64,000 nucleotides of DNA from Apolygus lucorum (Eukaryota > Arthropoda > Insecta > Hemiptera > Miridae), in NCBI GenBank assembly GCA_009739505.2, contig CM019167.2:104970800-105034799 (forward strand), read 5' to 3'. Each line of letters starts with the position of its first letter. The stretch's first letter is position 1. Below the pieces are notes generated by a model, which was not told the DNA's origin, did not search any database, and was given only the letters and a program-made list of their open reading frames with translations. Of the stretch, positions 22,924 through 33,539 are shown one piece after another. A program made the position numbers and the translations under genes.

Positions 22924-23394
22924 AAAAGTGAAAAAGTGGCATTTTGAGCGGGGTAAAAAAAGTGCTAGGAGGGAAAAAGGAGAAAAAAGTGCTAGGAGGG
23001 AAAAGTTGAAGTGCTCATAGGGTGTCGAGGAGACGCAAGTGACGTCGAACGGTGACAGGATTCTATGAGAAGGACATCGTGCATTGCAGGCGAGTGCGGT
23101 GAACGGAGTGGACTTAGCTCGTTCTCTACCATCAAGGCAGCTGGAGTCGGGTTAGCAGCCGGTAGGGTTTATGAAGGCGTAGCCATAAACTGCCACCGTC
23201 GACCATAAAGTGCGTCACAGCCGCTGAGTGTGGGACGGAGATAACATTATAATGTTCGGCCCCCGATGCCTCACACACTCGTTCGCTTCCCCTTACTCTC
23301 AGCTGGTATACGATCCGACCAATACCGGCCACCGCTCCACGTCCCTAATGGTGATGAGCAATTATGATTCTTACCCTAATCATGTCTGTTGACG
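22924..23394. other. Unassigned spacer
   Basis: More GC-rich than its surroundings. An AAAAGTGCTAGGAGGGAAAA phrase is duplicated near 22968-23004. No gene recognised. Confidence 0.4.
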
Positions 23395-23540
23395 TGTTGT
23401 GATCAGCGACCTCTTCGCATTTCTGTCCATTCGCTTCCTTAGCTCAGTGGTAACGAGCTCCGACTCAGAAGTGTAAATATAGTTTAGTCGGACGATAGGA
23501 GATCGATACCCGGTCCAGGGATGATTTTTGATGATTCAAC
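23395..23540 (+). repeat. tRNA-like SINE candidate, copy 1
   Basis: From 23433 the sequence reads like a tRNA 5' half. It has TAGCTCAGTGG as a good box A and a perfect 4-bp D stem (GCTC 23442-23445 with GAGC 23455-23458). It then has a 5-bp anticodon-type stem (CCGAC 23460-23464 with GTCGG 23487-23491). The loop is 22 nt, as if holding an intron of about 15 nt. A box-B-like GATCGATACCC follows, but the T stem pairs poorly. The unit recurs 457 bp downstream. Confidence 0.5.
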
Positions 23541-23833
23541 ATTGTGGCGCAGTCATACCGGACACGAATTGTCTCCTTAGCATTTCTCAGAGAAACATTA
23601 ATTCATTAAAAGATTGGGTCATCAAAACAACTCCCTCTCAAGACACGAGTCGAGCCACCGCCTATTCGGACAAACGTTGAGGTCAGCAGATCCCCCGCCC
23701 CGTCAATAAGGAACAATAACAAAAAACTCCGAAGCCAGTCAAAAATAGCGCGTTCTCACTGGGTTGGAAAACGCCGGCCAAAGCTGCCTCTCACCTCCCT
23801 GACTAGGTAACGGAGTACCTGAGATTTCCTAAT

Positions 23834-23848
23834 GGGGGGGGGGGGGGG
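23834..23848. repeat. Poly(G) run
   Basis: About 15 consecutive G just upstream of the second tRNA-like unit. Confidence 0.9.
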
Positions 23849-23851
23849 AGA

Positions 23852-24001
23852 TGTTGTGATCAGCGACCTCTTCGCATTTCTGTCCATTCGCTTCCTTAGC
23901 TCAGTGGTAACGAGCTCCGACTCAGAAGTGTAAATATAGTTTAGTCGGACGATAGGAGATCGATCCCCGGTCGAGGGAAGTTAATTTTTGATGATTCAAC
24001 A
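23852..24001 (+). repeat. tRNA-like SINE candidate, copy 2
   Basis: Nearly identical to 23395-23540. Here GCTTCCT (23890-23896) could pair over seven positions (two G-T) with GGGAAGT near 23975, as an acceptor stem would, but the T arm between is not canonical. Differences are concentrated at the 3' end. Confidence 0.5.
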
Positions 24002-24562
24002 GACGGAACAGACACCGAGATAATGATTGCAATGTGGTCGGCTTATATTATGTACGTAAAAAGTTGAAATGGACAGGGGAGAAACATGGGGTACTTCTTC
24101 CGATTGAAACGAAACAAGAGATCGAAACACAAAATGTTTATTTCAAAACACGTTTAGCGGTTCGTCGCAGGAGCTTATGTACGGAAAAGGTGGCAAAAAA
24201 TGTCCTTTGAACATGAGTATCGTGGTTATAGGTTACTTTAAAAGCCGTTTAATCGGTCTTTCTCGTAAAAACACTTAAAAAATAATTAACTCAGTAATTT
24301 ATTTTTAAAAAACGTTGGAGCCAAATAAATCACATTAGTAAATTTGACTTGGATAGTACTAGTAGTATGAAGTTTGATACTACGTAACCGTCTCAAAGGA
24401 ACTGAGATATATATATTTTATAACTTGCTGATGCTTAATAACTACGCAGGTCGGTAACTTACGTGTAAATAACCGGAAAATGAATAATGTTGACTGAAAA
24501 TTAGACTAAAATTATATTATCTTCTTATTATCGAAATGACCATCCTATTGAGAAATGCAATA
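24002..24562. other. Unassigned spacer
   Basis: AT-rich; nothing recognised. Confidence 0.4.
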
Positions 24563-24807
24563 TCTTCAGGTTGCGTGAGTTTTCGAACCATCACAATCAA
24601 TTCAAATAATTACTTGAAAAACGATATAAATATTAAACAAGGTATGTATACTACAAGCCAATGACACAGAAACCATCTCGACTCTCATTTTCTACTCATA
24701 GCACCCATGGGTGTAGAGCAAACGTTCCAGAACCTATCGTTACACTTTTTTCTTGCTCATTTCCATAGGTTTTTTTATTGAAGATAGTAAACCAAAAACC
24801 AAGTAAT
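24563..24807 (-). repeat. Direct repeat D, copy 1 (family-A related end)
   Basis: About 245 bp closely similar to 25501-25751. The last 35 bp (CATAGGTTTTTT...AGTAAACC) match the terminal part of a minus-oriented family-A copy. The rest (TTGCGTGAGTTTTCGAACC, CATAGCACCCATGGGTG) is not family A. Orientation is set by that end. Confidence 0.7.
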
Positions 24808-24826
24808 CCTATCGTTTTCGTAACCT

Positions 24827-25268
24827 ATCGTTACACGACTCTCGGTGGTAACACCGAGAGGAGCTTTCATTATTGATGTCTCAGTGGTCTCTGGCTCTGG
24901 CCAGAGATCACTCGCAGACATCAATGCTTCCAAAATTGAAAAATATGAAGTTGACGCATTACTAGAGGCTACAGCAGCACTTGCAAACATTCAACGAAAC
25001 CAATTAAAGGTGATTGGAGCAACTATCACCTGGCGAGGGATAGGTGTGGCATGGCAAGTCAGCCAAGGACCTGATTTGGGCTGGTTACCCACTGTTCATC
25101 CTAGAGTGGATGACCATCCGAGTTTTAACAGGAGGATCATTTATCTGGTCTACATTCAGGGCTACGGCCACACGACGGCGTGCCACGTACCTCGAGCAAA
25201 TGGGCACCGTGGGACTTGGAGCTGAACTTGAACCCCATGGGGAGGAGAAGCGTCGGCTGATGGCATAG
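24827..25268 (+). pseudogene. R2-like LINE C-terminal remnant, one frameshift
   Basis: The first frame (to about 25040) reads TPRGAFIIDVSVV, KIEKYEV and ATITWRG, matching the C-terminal endonuclease region of R2/NeSL-type elements (usual form: an acidic ...VVIDV-x-VV, then KVEKY, then ISWRG). The reading then shifts frame to WHGKSAKDLIWAG and RVLTGG (25044-25268), which continues the same family pattern. The RT core is absent. Remaining 3' sequence to about 25430 may be its UTR. The presence of an R2-like tail outside rDNA fits a dispersed R2-clade relative or an old relic. Confidence 0.65.
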
Positions 25269-25500
25269 TCAGAAGATGGCACAATCCTCCCTCCATCATT
25301 CCTGGGACAAGGTGATTCAACCTTGTCCCTCACCCCAATGTCCGAGGTCGGATCTCGGACCCTGATACCAAGCAGCCAGATGGACATGACTGCTGAGAGC
25401 TTAAAGTGCTGATACAATGATGTGATGTAAATATTTATGTACAACACCATCAATTGTAGTGGTGAAATATTTTTTCCAAATATAAATTGTCAATTTAATC

Positions 25501-25751
25501 TCTTCAGGTTGCGTGAGTTTTCGAACCATCACAATCGTTTCAACAGATTTACATTGAAAGAACGATATACATATTCCACAAGGTATATAATACCACAAGC
25601 CAATGACACAGAAACCCCCATCTTGACTCTCATTTTCCACTCATAGCACCCATGGGTGTAGACCAAACGTTCCGGAATCTATCGTTACACTTTTTTCTTG
25701 CTCATTGCCATAGGTTCTTTAATGAAAATAGTAAACCAAAAATCAAGTAAT
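25501..25751 (-). repeat. Direct repeat D, copy 2 (family-A related end)
   Basis: Second copy of 24563-24807. The two copies bracket 693 bp holding the R2-like remnant. Confidence 0.7.
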
Positions 25752-25942
25752 AAATGTAAAATTCGAACTCCTCCGGCTGTTATCCCTCCTCCATGTCACG
25801 CCGCCAAATAATTCAAATACAATGAGAAAAGAATGGGATTTTCATGTTGCATCCCTGTTTCACACCCGAGCCAGTCCCAAAATCCTCAGAAACATGGCCA
25901 TTCACCCTAACATGGGTCCATGTGCTTCGGTACAGACTACCA

Positions 25943-26370
25943 TCATCTTTCTTGAGACTCCAGTGGCACGTAACTTATACCACAGATCTTCTGGACACTG
26001 TCAACAGCTCTCTTGAAATCCACAAAATAGCAGTATGACTTTTTCTTTTGGGCAAATCTCAGTTGTATTATGTTCTTCAAGGATGACAAGTTTTCATACG
26101 TAAAATATCCTCTGCAAAATCCTGCTTGTCCTACATGAATTATACTCGTACCAATATCCTCCCATAACACAAACATTCTTGCAGCCAGCATTCCCGAATA
26201 TTATTTTGGAAACCACATCCAGACAAGAAATACTTCGAAAGTTGCTCTGATCTGTTAATGCCCCCTTCTTGTGGATGGGAACACCAACGCTCCACGAAAT
26301 CAGAAGGCTCAAAGGAGTCCAGAATATTTAAATAAAGCTCAAGCGGTATTCCGGCTGCTTGATTCATACG
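25943..26370 (-). pseudogene. LINE reverse transcriptase core, frameshifted
   Basis: On the minus strand three overlapping frames together trace a LINE RT. 26367-26300 reads AAGIPLELY. The next frame reads VGVPIHKKGALTDQSNFRSI and LDVVSKI (26290-26205). 25943-26191 reads HVGQAGFCRGYFTYENL and CYFVDFKRAVDSV. These correspond to RT blocks of the form VPI-x-KKGD...NYRGIS, QAGFRKGYST and FVDFKKAFDSV (the last with the first catalytic Asp). The YADD block is missing. At least two frameshifts break it. The clade cannot be fixed from this much. Confidence 0.7.
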
Positions 26371-26641
26371 ATCGTCATCACCACTTCAAAGTCCAGATGG
26401 TAGATGAAGTTGTTAAGTCTTGCAAAGCACCACGAAAACCGTCTCCACAGTCACAGGGTTGCTCACGTATTGGCTCTCTTAGAAAACTGTCGAGGCATAC
26501 GAAGGCTGAAAAGGACCAAAGCTCTGGACTTGGTCATAGTTCACTGAATTAATGTGATGTGGGAGTGGTATCCATGAAGTTACTAGATGTACATAATGGT
26601 GTACAATTGTAACGATAAAGATTATTAAAAAAGGATTCGAA

Positions 26642-27465
26642 ATGATCTTGAAATCGGGCGAGAAATATGGAAATTACGTTAGAAAAATTTTACGTTTGCT
26701 CATACGCAGTGGCTGCAGATATTGTAAACAAGTTGAGCCGATTGATGGCAAATCTAGGGGGCCCGCTAAGAGGAAACTCCTTATGAGAACTGCAGAGGCA
26801 ATTATGCTGTATGGAGCAGAAGCGTGGGCCTAGGTACCAAAAGTAAGGGCATGTTTGGAAGCTGTACAGAAGAGAGGAGCTCTGAGAATATGTAGCGCAT
26901 TTAGAACTGTCTCAGGTCCAGCATCACGTGATAGCGGGAACTATTCCAATATACCACCAGGCACTGGAGCGTAAAAGGATAAGAATGAGGAAGGCAGATG
27001 CAATATCCATAGTAAAGAAGGAAGAGCGGGAGGAGACCATCCGTAGTTGGTAAGCAGACCTTGTCTGTGAAACCCGTGGAAGGTGGACAGCCCCCATAAT
27101 TGACGATCTAAAGGCTTGGTTGGAGAGAAAACACGATGAGGTGAACTATTACCTAACTCAATTCCTCTCAGGGCATGGATACTTCCGTTACTTGGATACT
27201 TTCCGTTAGATCGGGAAAGCCACTGACCCAGAGTGCAGATCCTGCGGGATAGAAGAGGATGATCTGCCACACCTTCTTCACATGCCCACAATGGGAGGGT
27301 ATGAGGAGGAGTGCGGAAGTGGTCATCGGAACGTTGCGTCCACAGACAATCATACATGAGATGATTAAGAACAAGTCGAGCTGGGACGCAATGGCAGTAT
27401 TTGTCACAGCAGTCCTCAAAACGAAAAAGCTGGATGGAAAATGGGAGGAAGAAGATGAGGAATAG
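26642..27465 (+). pseudogene. R1-like LINE C-terminus with stops and frameshift
   Basis: 26642-26833 contains KRKLLMRTAEAIMLYGAEAWA, the post-RT segment of R1/Jockey-type elements. The frame that follows (about 26845-27260) reads RGALRICSAFRTVS, HHVIAGTIPI and RGRWTAPIIDDLKAWLERK, broken by in-frame stops near 27050 and 27208. After CRSCGIEEDDLPHLL the frame shifts to HTFFTCPQWEGMRR (27265 on) and ends at 27465. The CX2C...HX4C zinc-like motif (CRSC...H-FFTC) is typical of R1-clade C-termini. Confidence 0.75.
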
Positions 27466-27789
27466 AATTGAAGGAGAGACCAGAAGTAGGAGCAGCCTTT
27501 TGTAACAAAAAAAGGGCTCACCCTGAAGTAATACTGTACAAGTGGTTCCGGGGTGAGTCCTAATCAGAGGGAGTGGTAGTTGGTAGGCCCAATGCGTTAG
27601 AGTTAGAGCACACTCCCGTAAAAAAAACTAATGAAATTCAGTTGGACACTGTAAAAATTGTGCTTTTTAAAAGGCTTTTGCGTTTAAGCGTGCACAGAGG
27701 TTGCTATAAGTTCGAGGAAATGAAATTCACAGGATTTCATTCATGAAACCCATTCATTCATTCATGAAATCCATTCATTCATTCATCAT
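27466..27789. other. Unassigned spacer with short CATT repeats
   Basis: 27730-27790 has TTCATTCATT-type repeats. The remainder is not recognised. Confidence 0.45.
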
Positions 27790-28014
27790 CTACATTTCAA
27801 TTCTGTTCCGCCACGCCGATATTTTTGGCAAATACTGGTTTGCCAGTAACTCGATTAATTCGTCGAAATTTTGCAATTTTGGTAGATCTAGGTGGAATAA
27901 TTCGCGTAAAACCTCATAGACTGCTTCGGTCTGTTCATTTGAATAGGTTAGTGCCAAGCAAGACACGAGTGGTGACGCCACGATGTACCCTGCTAGGAAT
28001 CCCAAGTCACTCAA
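27790..28014 (-). pseudogene. Ty3/gypsy-type Gag-like relic
   Basis: A 74-codon minus frame with protein-like composition. EAVYEVLRELF, FDELIELLANQYLPK and a terminal WRNRIEM fit the pattern in metazoan Ty3/gypsy Gag of the form Y-x-LL-x-DL, then FDEL-x-x-LL-x-x-H-x-x-PKP and ER-x-F. The short length, absence of pol and no LTR nearby indicate a fragment. It could instead be an unrelated protein with a similar helix. Confidence 0.45.
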
Positions 28015-28192
28015 AACTTATGTACTACATCGTATCAGAAATTTTTATTAAATGTGGAGAAAATTAATCAGAAATTGATCAGAAATCGAGATTGACGATA
28101 TGAGGTCAAACAAAAAATCTGTTTTTTTTGTCGATATCAATACTTTGTTTTACCTTTCAGTAGGTGAGCAAAGTCACTAATTAATGCAGGTT

Positions 28193-28576
28193 TCACTGTT
28201 GATTCGCATCCACGATAAACTTAGTGACTGCAGTGGGAAGGGGAGAAAAAAAATTAAATTTGTCTGAGTATGTCAAATTGACATGTGGGACATCATTCGC
28301 TTGGGGAGGACTATTATCGGAAAGGGCGAGGCTAATATTCTGTTGCCTGCGGGTAATCAACGATTGGCTCAATATCACTTCTCTCGGATGAATCCTAACC
28401 GAAGAGCCTTCGCCTATCAGCCCAATATTGAATGCCAGGTATTCGTTTGATATTGCGTGGTCGGAGGGTGGGGTGACATGATCACCGTGAAACTCGATGG
28501 GGCGGCTGGCGGGATTACGGTCGAGACGGATCTGGAGAAATACTTGCCGAAAGGGAGCAGGTAAGGCATCCGGCAA
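28193..28576 (-). CDS. Unrecognised 127-codon open frame
   Basis: No family recognised. Hydrophilic, no evident signal peptide or membrane segment, no zinc or catalytic motif. It is longer than expected by chance for this AT-rich DNA and lies in a locally GC-richer patch. No intron signals or promoter were identified. It may be chance or an element fragment. Confidence 0.2.
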   Translation of the reverse strand: MPDALPAPFRQVFLQIRLDRNPASRPIEFHGDHVTPPSDHAISNEYLAFNIGLIGEGSSVRIHPREVILSQSLITRRQQNISLALSDNSPPQANDVPHVNLTYSDKFNFFSPLPTAVTKFIVDANQQ

Positions 28577-28609
28577 TCAAGAATTATCCAATATCCTCGC
28601 GACACCTTG

Positions 28610-28980
28610 AAATGAGAATAAAAGAGTGGACAAAGGTCTTGTTCATGTGACCCTAGGGGTGGGGGACCCCCGAATTTTTATGGAAGGAATGTATTGCATC
28701 TTCGACTGTTCTATCAATATGTAGGAACATGAGCCAACCTGAATGAAGGGGAAAATGGCGGCAATGTTTTCCTGTGTTGCCAAGTCGCACCTTCAATGTC
28801 CTTCCTCTCAGCCAGGACGGTCTTCTATTAAAGGAAGCGTCTGAAACTAAATTCCTGGGTACCAGTAAGATACTAATAAAATACGAACTTGATAAAAAAT
28901 AAATTCAGCAGCAGCTGCTGCAGAAAAGATCATTGAGGGCTGTACTGAGAAGAGACACCCCCCCACCGCCAGTAAGGTCC
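28610..28980. other. Unassigned spacer
   Basis: Nothing recognised. Confidence 0.4.
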
Positions 28981-28984
28981 TCCG

Positions 28985-29300
28985 AGCTCACACCATTGAG
29001 GGGAATGGAGAACTGGAGAGATTGAGGAAACTTGGAGAAATATATAACATTGAGAGAACCGGTAGATTGAGCTAACTGAAGAGATAGAAAACTGGAAAAA
29101 TTGAGGGATTTGACGGCTTTTGAGAGAACTGGAGAGATTGAGGGTACTAGAGAAATGGAAGATATTAGAGAAATTGAGGGAGCTGACTTTCTTGAGGAAA
29201 CTAAAAAGATTCAGAAAATTAGAGAGACTCAGAAAAATGGGGAGATTGAGGGATTTGGAGAGATCGAGTGAACTAGAAAGATGACGTAACCAAAGTGATT
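28985..29300 (+). repeat. Purine-rich degenerate GA array
   Basis: About 300 bp made mostly of variants of AACTGGAGAGATTGAGG, with strong G+A bias on the plus strand and no exact unit length. Confidence 0.75.
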
Positions 29301-29342
29301 GAGATTATGGAAAGCTGGAAAAAATTAATTTTATTGGTACAA

Positions 29343-29365
29343 CGCTGCAAATTATTACACAACGG
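29343..29365 (-). repeat. Isolated family-A terminus
   Basis: CGCTGCAAATTATTACACAA occurs alone, followed by unrelated DNA. Confidence 0.7.
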
Positions 29366-29679
29366 TGCTCATGTGTTACTCATTACGTGTACACGATCAT
29401 AAGTTTATTTTGACAGGTAGTACCTATCAGCAAAAGAATCGTTATCTGAGAGTTGTGGATGCCTAAATTCCGAAATTTGATTCATAAGTGTAAGTGTTCT
29501 CGGGATTGATCAGTTCAGTGATATTACGGTGAACTTCTCGAGTGCTAGTGACACCGTTAACCTTCGAAAATTGACAGAGACTTAGTTAAGTAACTAAGTT
29601 CTATAGGTAATAAGAAATCACAATAACGTATCAAAAATATATTGCTAACAAGTTGTAACTTGGTGCAATAAAGAATGTT

Positions 29680-29945
29680 CAAAGAAAAAAAATGTTTGAG
29701 CAAGTGCGTTTTGAAAACTTTGACCTCCGTTTTCCAGCGTTTAGAAGTGATTAGCAATAATCATCCGTCTAGGGGCACAACTGGACCCCGAATGAAGCTC
29801 ATAAACCAAATTCAATCACTTTGTAACTTAGGAAAGTGGCGCGCACGGCGAGTCGATGTTATTGTTTTTTCATCCATTTATGAGGAATTTCAATTTTTCT
29901 TTCTGCTCTATCCAAAAAGTTCATTATTTTTGAAAATAATAAACC
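29680..29945 (-). repeat. Family-A repeat, truncated and diverged
   Basis: From the TTTTGAAAAC / TTTAGAAGTGA block to the terminal hairpin ending AATAATAAACC at 29945. The minisatellite is reduced to GGCGCGCACGGCG. Confidence 0.75.
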
Positions 29946-30689
29946 AATGAAGTTAATTTGTCTAAAGTGTTTTGAGGAAAACTGCATCTGTGAGACTATT
30001 CTTAATGTAACGAAAGGAATTCTCATATTCAACTGACGGATAACGTGTGATCTCCTCTACAATATCTCCTTAATATCCTCTCTATCTTGTTCCTCGACCA
30101 TGAAAATTACCACGAGTTTGGTTGGCGAATTATGGTGGTGCCGGATGATAGACACAAAATGAAGTTATAGTACAAAATGGAACCAACCGACTACCTCTTA
30201 TCGCCGTATAGTTTTTAGAAGCTATCTGAGATCGCGCGTGCTCCCAAGCAATTAGTTTTCTACTGCTGTCAGACGTTGAATCTTGTCAGCTCCAATCTGC
30301 CCTCCGGTTGTTGGGTTTGCGGCAGCCCGTGAAAACGTTGTGGTTGGCGTGTGCGGACGCCTGGGAGGGCAGTCTGTGATTTTCGTAGCCCCTTGTCAAA
30401 CGAACTCAACACAGGTATCCGTCGGGTCGCCACGCTAACGTAACAAAACAGTCGGCGGACAGGTCACGGAAACAGTTCCACCTGGATTGATGTCGTCAGG
30501 AGCCGTGGGTGTCAAATAGAGACAAAACATCTGAAAACCTGGGGTTATGGTAAACATGAGGTAACTGGAAAAGCCAAACGTGCGTTCGACAAAGTCGATT
30601 CGAATAATCAAGATGACCACGTGGTACACTGCAGTACACTGGATTTTCTTATCTTACAGTAACTTCGTACGCCAACTAATTCAGAACTA
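29946..30689. other. Unassigned, locally GC-richer; possible exon
   Basis: 30435-30629 on the minus strand is open and hydrophobic in the middle (FSSYLMFTITPGFQMFCLYL). It is preceded by a splice-acceptor-like TGTACTGCAG at about 30632-30641. No family is recognised; a host exon is possible but unproven. Confidence 0.2.
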
Positions 30690-30860
30690 AAATTTCTCTG
30701 CGAATGTTGCGTTTTTGAGTTTTTTGAACAGCTTCGGTTCCGTGTCGGACTTTTTTTTGACCTTTTTCTGGGGAATCTAAGAAATTTAACGTACGATTCT
30801 GATGAAATTTTGTTAGACCTAGTGCAGTTTCCTACCTTTCCAGTTTGATTGCTACGAGAC
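30690..30860 (+). repeat. Family-C repeat, fragment
   Basis: AATTTCTCTGCGAATGTTGCG, GAACAGCTTCGGTTCCGTGTC and TGATGAAATTTTG align with family C, with many changes. Confidence 0.45.
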
Positions 30861-31157
30861 CAATGGCAGCTTATACGCTTGGGAAAAAGGGAATTCCTTG
30901 AAACTTAATTCACGAAACGAGGGAAAACGTCAAATTCCATGTCCCAGTCCAAAGTGTGCAATATAAGGGATCAGTTTAGATGAGATTTTCAGATATTACT
31001 ACGGTTATACCCCAAAAATTCTTCATAAATTTCATAGATCCACCATGGGTACCGTTCTTCCAAGCGTTTTCCTACTAAACTTGTGTACACGATGTATTGG
31101 TCATTTTTATTCACATTTGGAGAAAATTTTTTTAACCCCATCTAGAGAGTTGTAGGC
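30861..31157. other. Unassigned spacer
   Basis: Nothing recognised. Confidence 0.4.
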
Positions 31158-31640
31158 GCCCTTGTGACCACTCAAAGCTCGAATAGTGTGATTCAAATAA
31201 CGAAACTAACTAATATGGAAACTAAAATAAGAGAGGATGAAGACTAATAATGCTTGATAAATTAATAGGTAGAATTTTATTGTAAACAGAGTGAGTAAAA
31301 TTGCTTTTGGTCACATTCGCGACTGCATTCTTCCTTCCCCCAGTTTGCGCACTCCTGTGTTCCAGAGGTAGCACTACTGTAGTGAGCGACGCAGATCCCG
31401 CAATAAAGTGACCCTTTCTAATACTCATTCCATTAATGGTATCAGATAGGTTAGGCAGGCGGATACGTCGAAACATGGCTGCCCCCGTACAGATTGCTGC
31501 TACATTTGAAATTTTCATCATGCTTAAATTTTCTAAATTTTTGGATGCTTTTTTGAGCAGCACACTATGGTTTTCATCCATATCAGTGAACCCTCTTTCG
31601 GAAAAAGTGAGTCAAATTCGCCATTATACTTCTTAGGATC
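31158..31640 (-). repeat. Family-B repeat, inverted copy with 119-codon frame
   Basis: Minus-strand counterpart of 14815-15290. The frame at 31222-31581 starts MDENHSVLLKKASKNLENL and stays open for 119 codons, longer than its partner. No known domain is visible. Confidence 0.6.
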
Positions 31641-33120
31641 CTTCTTTCAAAAAAGTCGAGCAGGACAGAGTCCTTTCTCAGGATGGTCCAAGTCTCACAT
31701 CCTTGAGTCGCATCAGACCTATAGAGTTTTATAAATGAACGTCAGTTTTTGGTGAGGAAGAGAAATTTTGTCCAAAAAAGGCTCAAATCATATTGCGCGC
31801 GGTTTGTCTTTATTTCTGTTGAGTTACAGCATGGCGAAATGAGCGAAGTTTAGAGTGATTCGAATTTCGGTGAAATTCAGGGATAAACTGATGCACTGGT
31901 TCGCGTTCTGATACTCGATGAAAGTGTGATGAAACAAGCCATGTTGTGAAATGATAAATGTAGAGTGTTTTATGATGAATATAATATAATGAAACGTTGA
32001 TTACCGGGTCCAGTTCAGGAGCCGAAACATAGGAACCGAATTCAATCATGAGGAATCCACCTGTTCAAAATTGAGGTAACAGAATGAAATCCGAAAATGA
32101 TGACGTCGATTAGCCTCATAACACGTATCGATGCAACGCCAGGAGATCCCTATGTAAATATGTTGGAATCTACATATTTCTCAGGGGATGAAAATAATTT
32201 GCATACAATTCCATGAAATCGAGAGTGAAATCTTGTTTTTCAATATACTCCGTCGAAAACCTCGCTTATAAATATTCACTCTAACTTGTGCCTACATCAT
32301 TCTTCAATCAATTGTTATTGTTTCCAATAGAATCACCAATTTTTCCATTAGTTCTATCACGAATTCGCTTCCGAAGCCTCTTTCTGAATGCCTTCATAGT
32401 GCAATTATCATAATTTGCATTATGGTAATTATTAATTATTAGTATGTGAATTGGCAATAATTAATTATTATATTATAATTATAATGATATTTATAGACTT
32501 AACAATCCTTTCTAGTATATATTATTTCTTAATTAATATTAATATATGATTAATAATAGTACTGAAGAAGATAACACACTTTCTTTTCACCATAAACCCC
32601 TCCGTTTCTCTCCTTGAAAGTCAAATTTTGAAGTGAAGGCGGCGTAGTATAAAACCTGGTAGACACCTATATGAGCCAAACAAGAAAAAACCCTTTATTT
32701 ATTCATGCATATTTATAATATAGTATATATTTTAATTTCACCGAAATTCGAATAACTCCGAAATTTGCTCATTTCGCCATCCTGGAACTTCTAGTCAGTC
32801 GATTGGCTGTCAGCGTGTTTAATTTTCTATGCGTTACGCAAAAAAAAAAAAAAACAAAAAAAAAAAAACATTATCCCAATCGTGGAGAGGTTATTTGCGT
32901 AATGATAGCAAAGTTCCTGGGATGTTTATAAGCCGTAGTGTCCCAAAACCTCCTCCTTCATCGTGAAATCGGTTTTCTTTGGAACGTTTGTCTATTAGAA
33001 TAACAGCTCATAATTCCAACGATAGGTATCAAATTTATTTCTCATAATTAAGACGCTCAGATTCTATTTACGTCGAGAGAAGATAATTTGAATTAGGTTG
33101 TAGTAAAAGTAAGTAGTAAA
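31641..33120. other. Unassigned, very AT-rich
   Basis: 32410-32560 is dominated by TAATTA-type sequence and 32836-32868 is an A-rich run. A segment with GTGAAATTCAGGG / ACCGAAATTCG resemblance occurs near 31870 and inverted near 32740-32780. No gene recognised. Confidence 0.4.
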
Positions 33121-33124
33121 GCAA

Positions 33125-33375
33125 ACAACCATTTTAGGTTGGATTTTCGTCCGACTGCCATTCATGGCCTCGCGGACTTCATCAACTGTCTTCCTAAAGG
33201 AAGATCAGAATTTTTTCCGATGATTTCGCTCATGGCTTCCCATTGTCTCACTACGCCCGGGACGCACAAAAAAAGTCCCCGAGGCGAGACTCGAACACAC
33301 ATTTCCCGCAGTAGCCGGTCCTAGAATTGTCGCTAAAGGACGCGTGCCGCAGCAACCGTGGTCACTGACTGATTA
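33125..33375 (-). repeat. tRNA-derived SINE candidate
   Basis: On the minus strand, a tRNA-like head (about 33375-33280) contains GTTGCTGCGGCACGCGTCC and a good box B, GTTCGAGTCTCGCC, at 33283-33296. A body of about 150 bp follows. Spacing between the head and box B is about right for a pol III promoter. No poly(A) tail or flanking duplication is evident. Confidence 0.45.
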
Positions 33376-33539
33376 AACTAGACATTTACCTATAATTGTG
33401 ATAATATAGTATAGTTCATTGTGTTCTAGTAAAAAGTTTAGTAGGTATACTGGCACACCTACAGCATCTGAATGTACCAAATCGATGTAGTCTTTGTTTT
33501 CACTTTTGTGTTGTACAAGAAAGTTTTCCTAGACTATGT

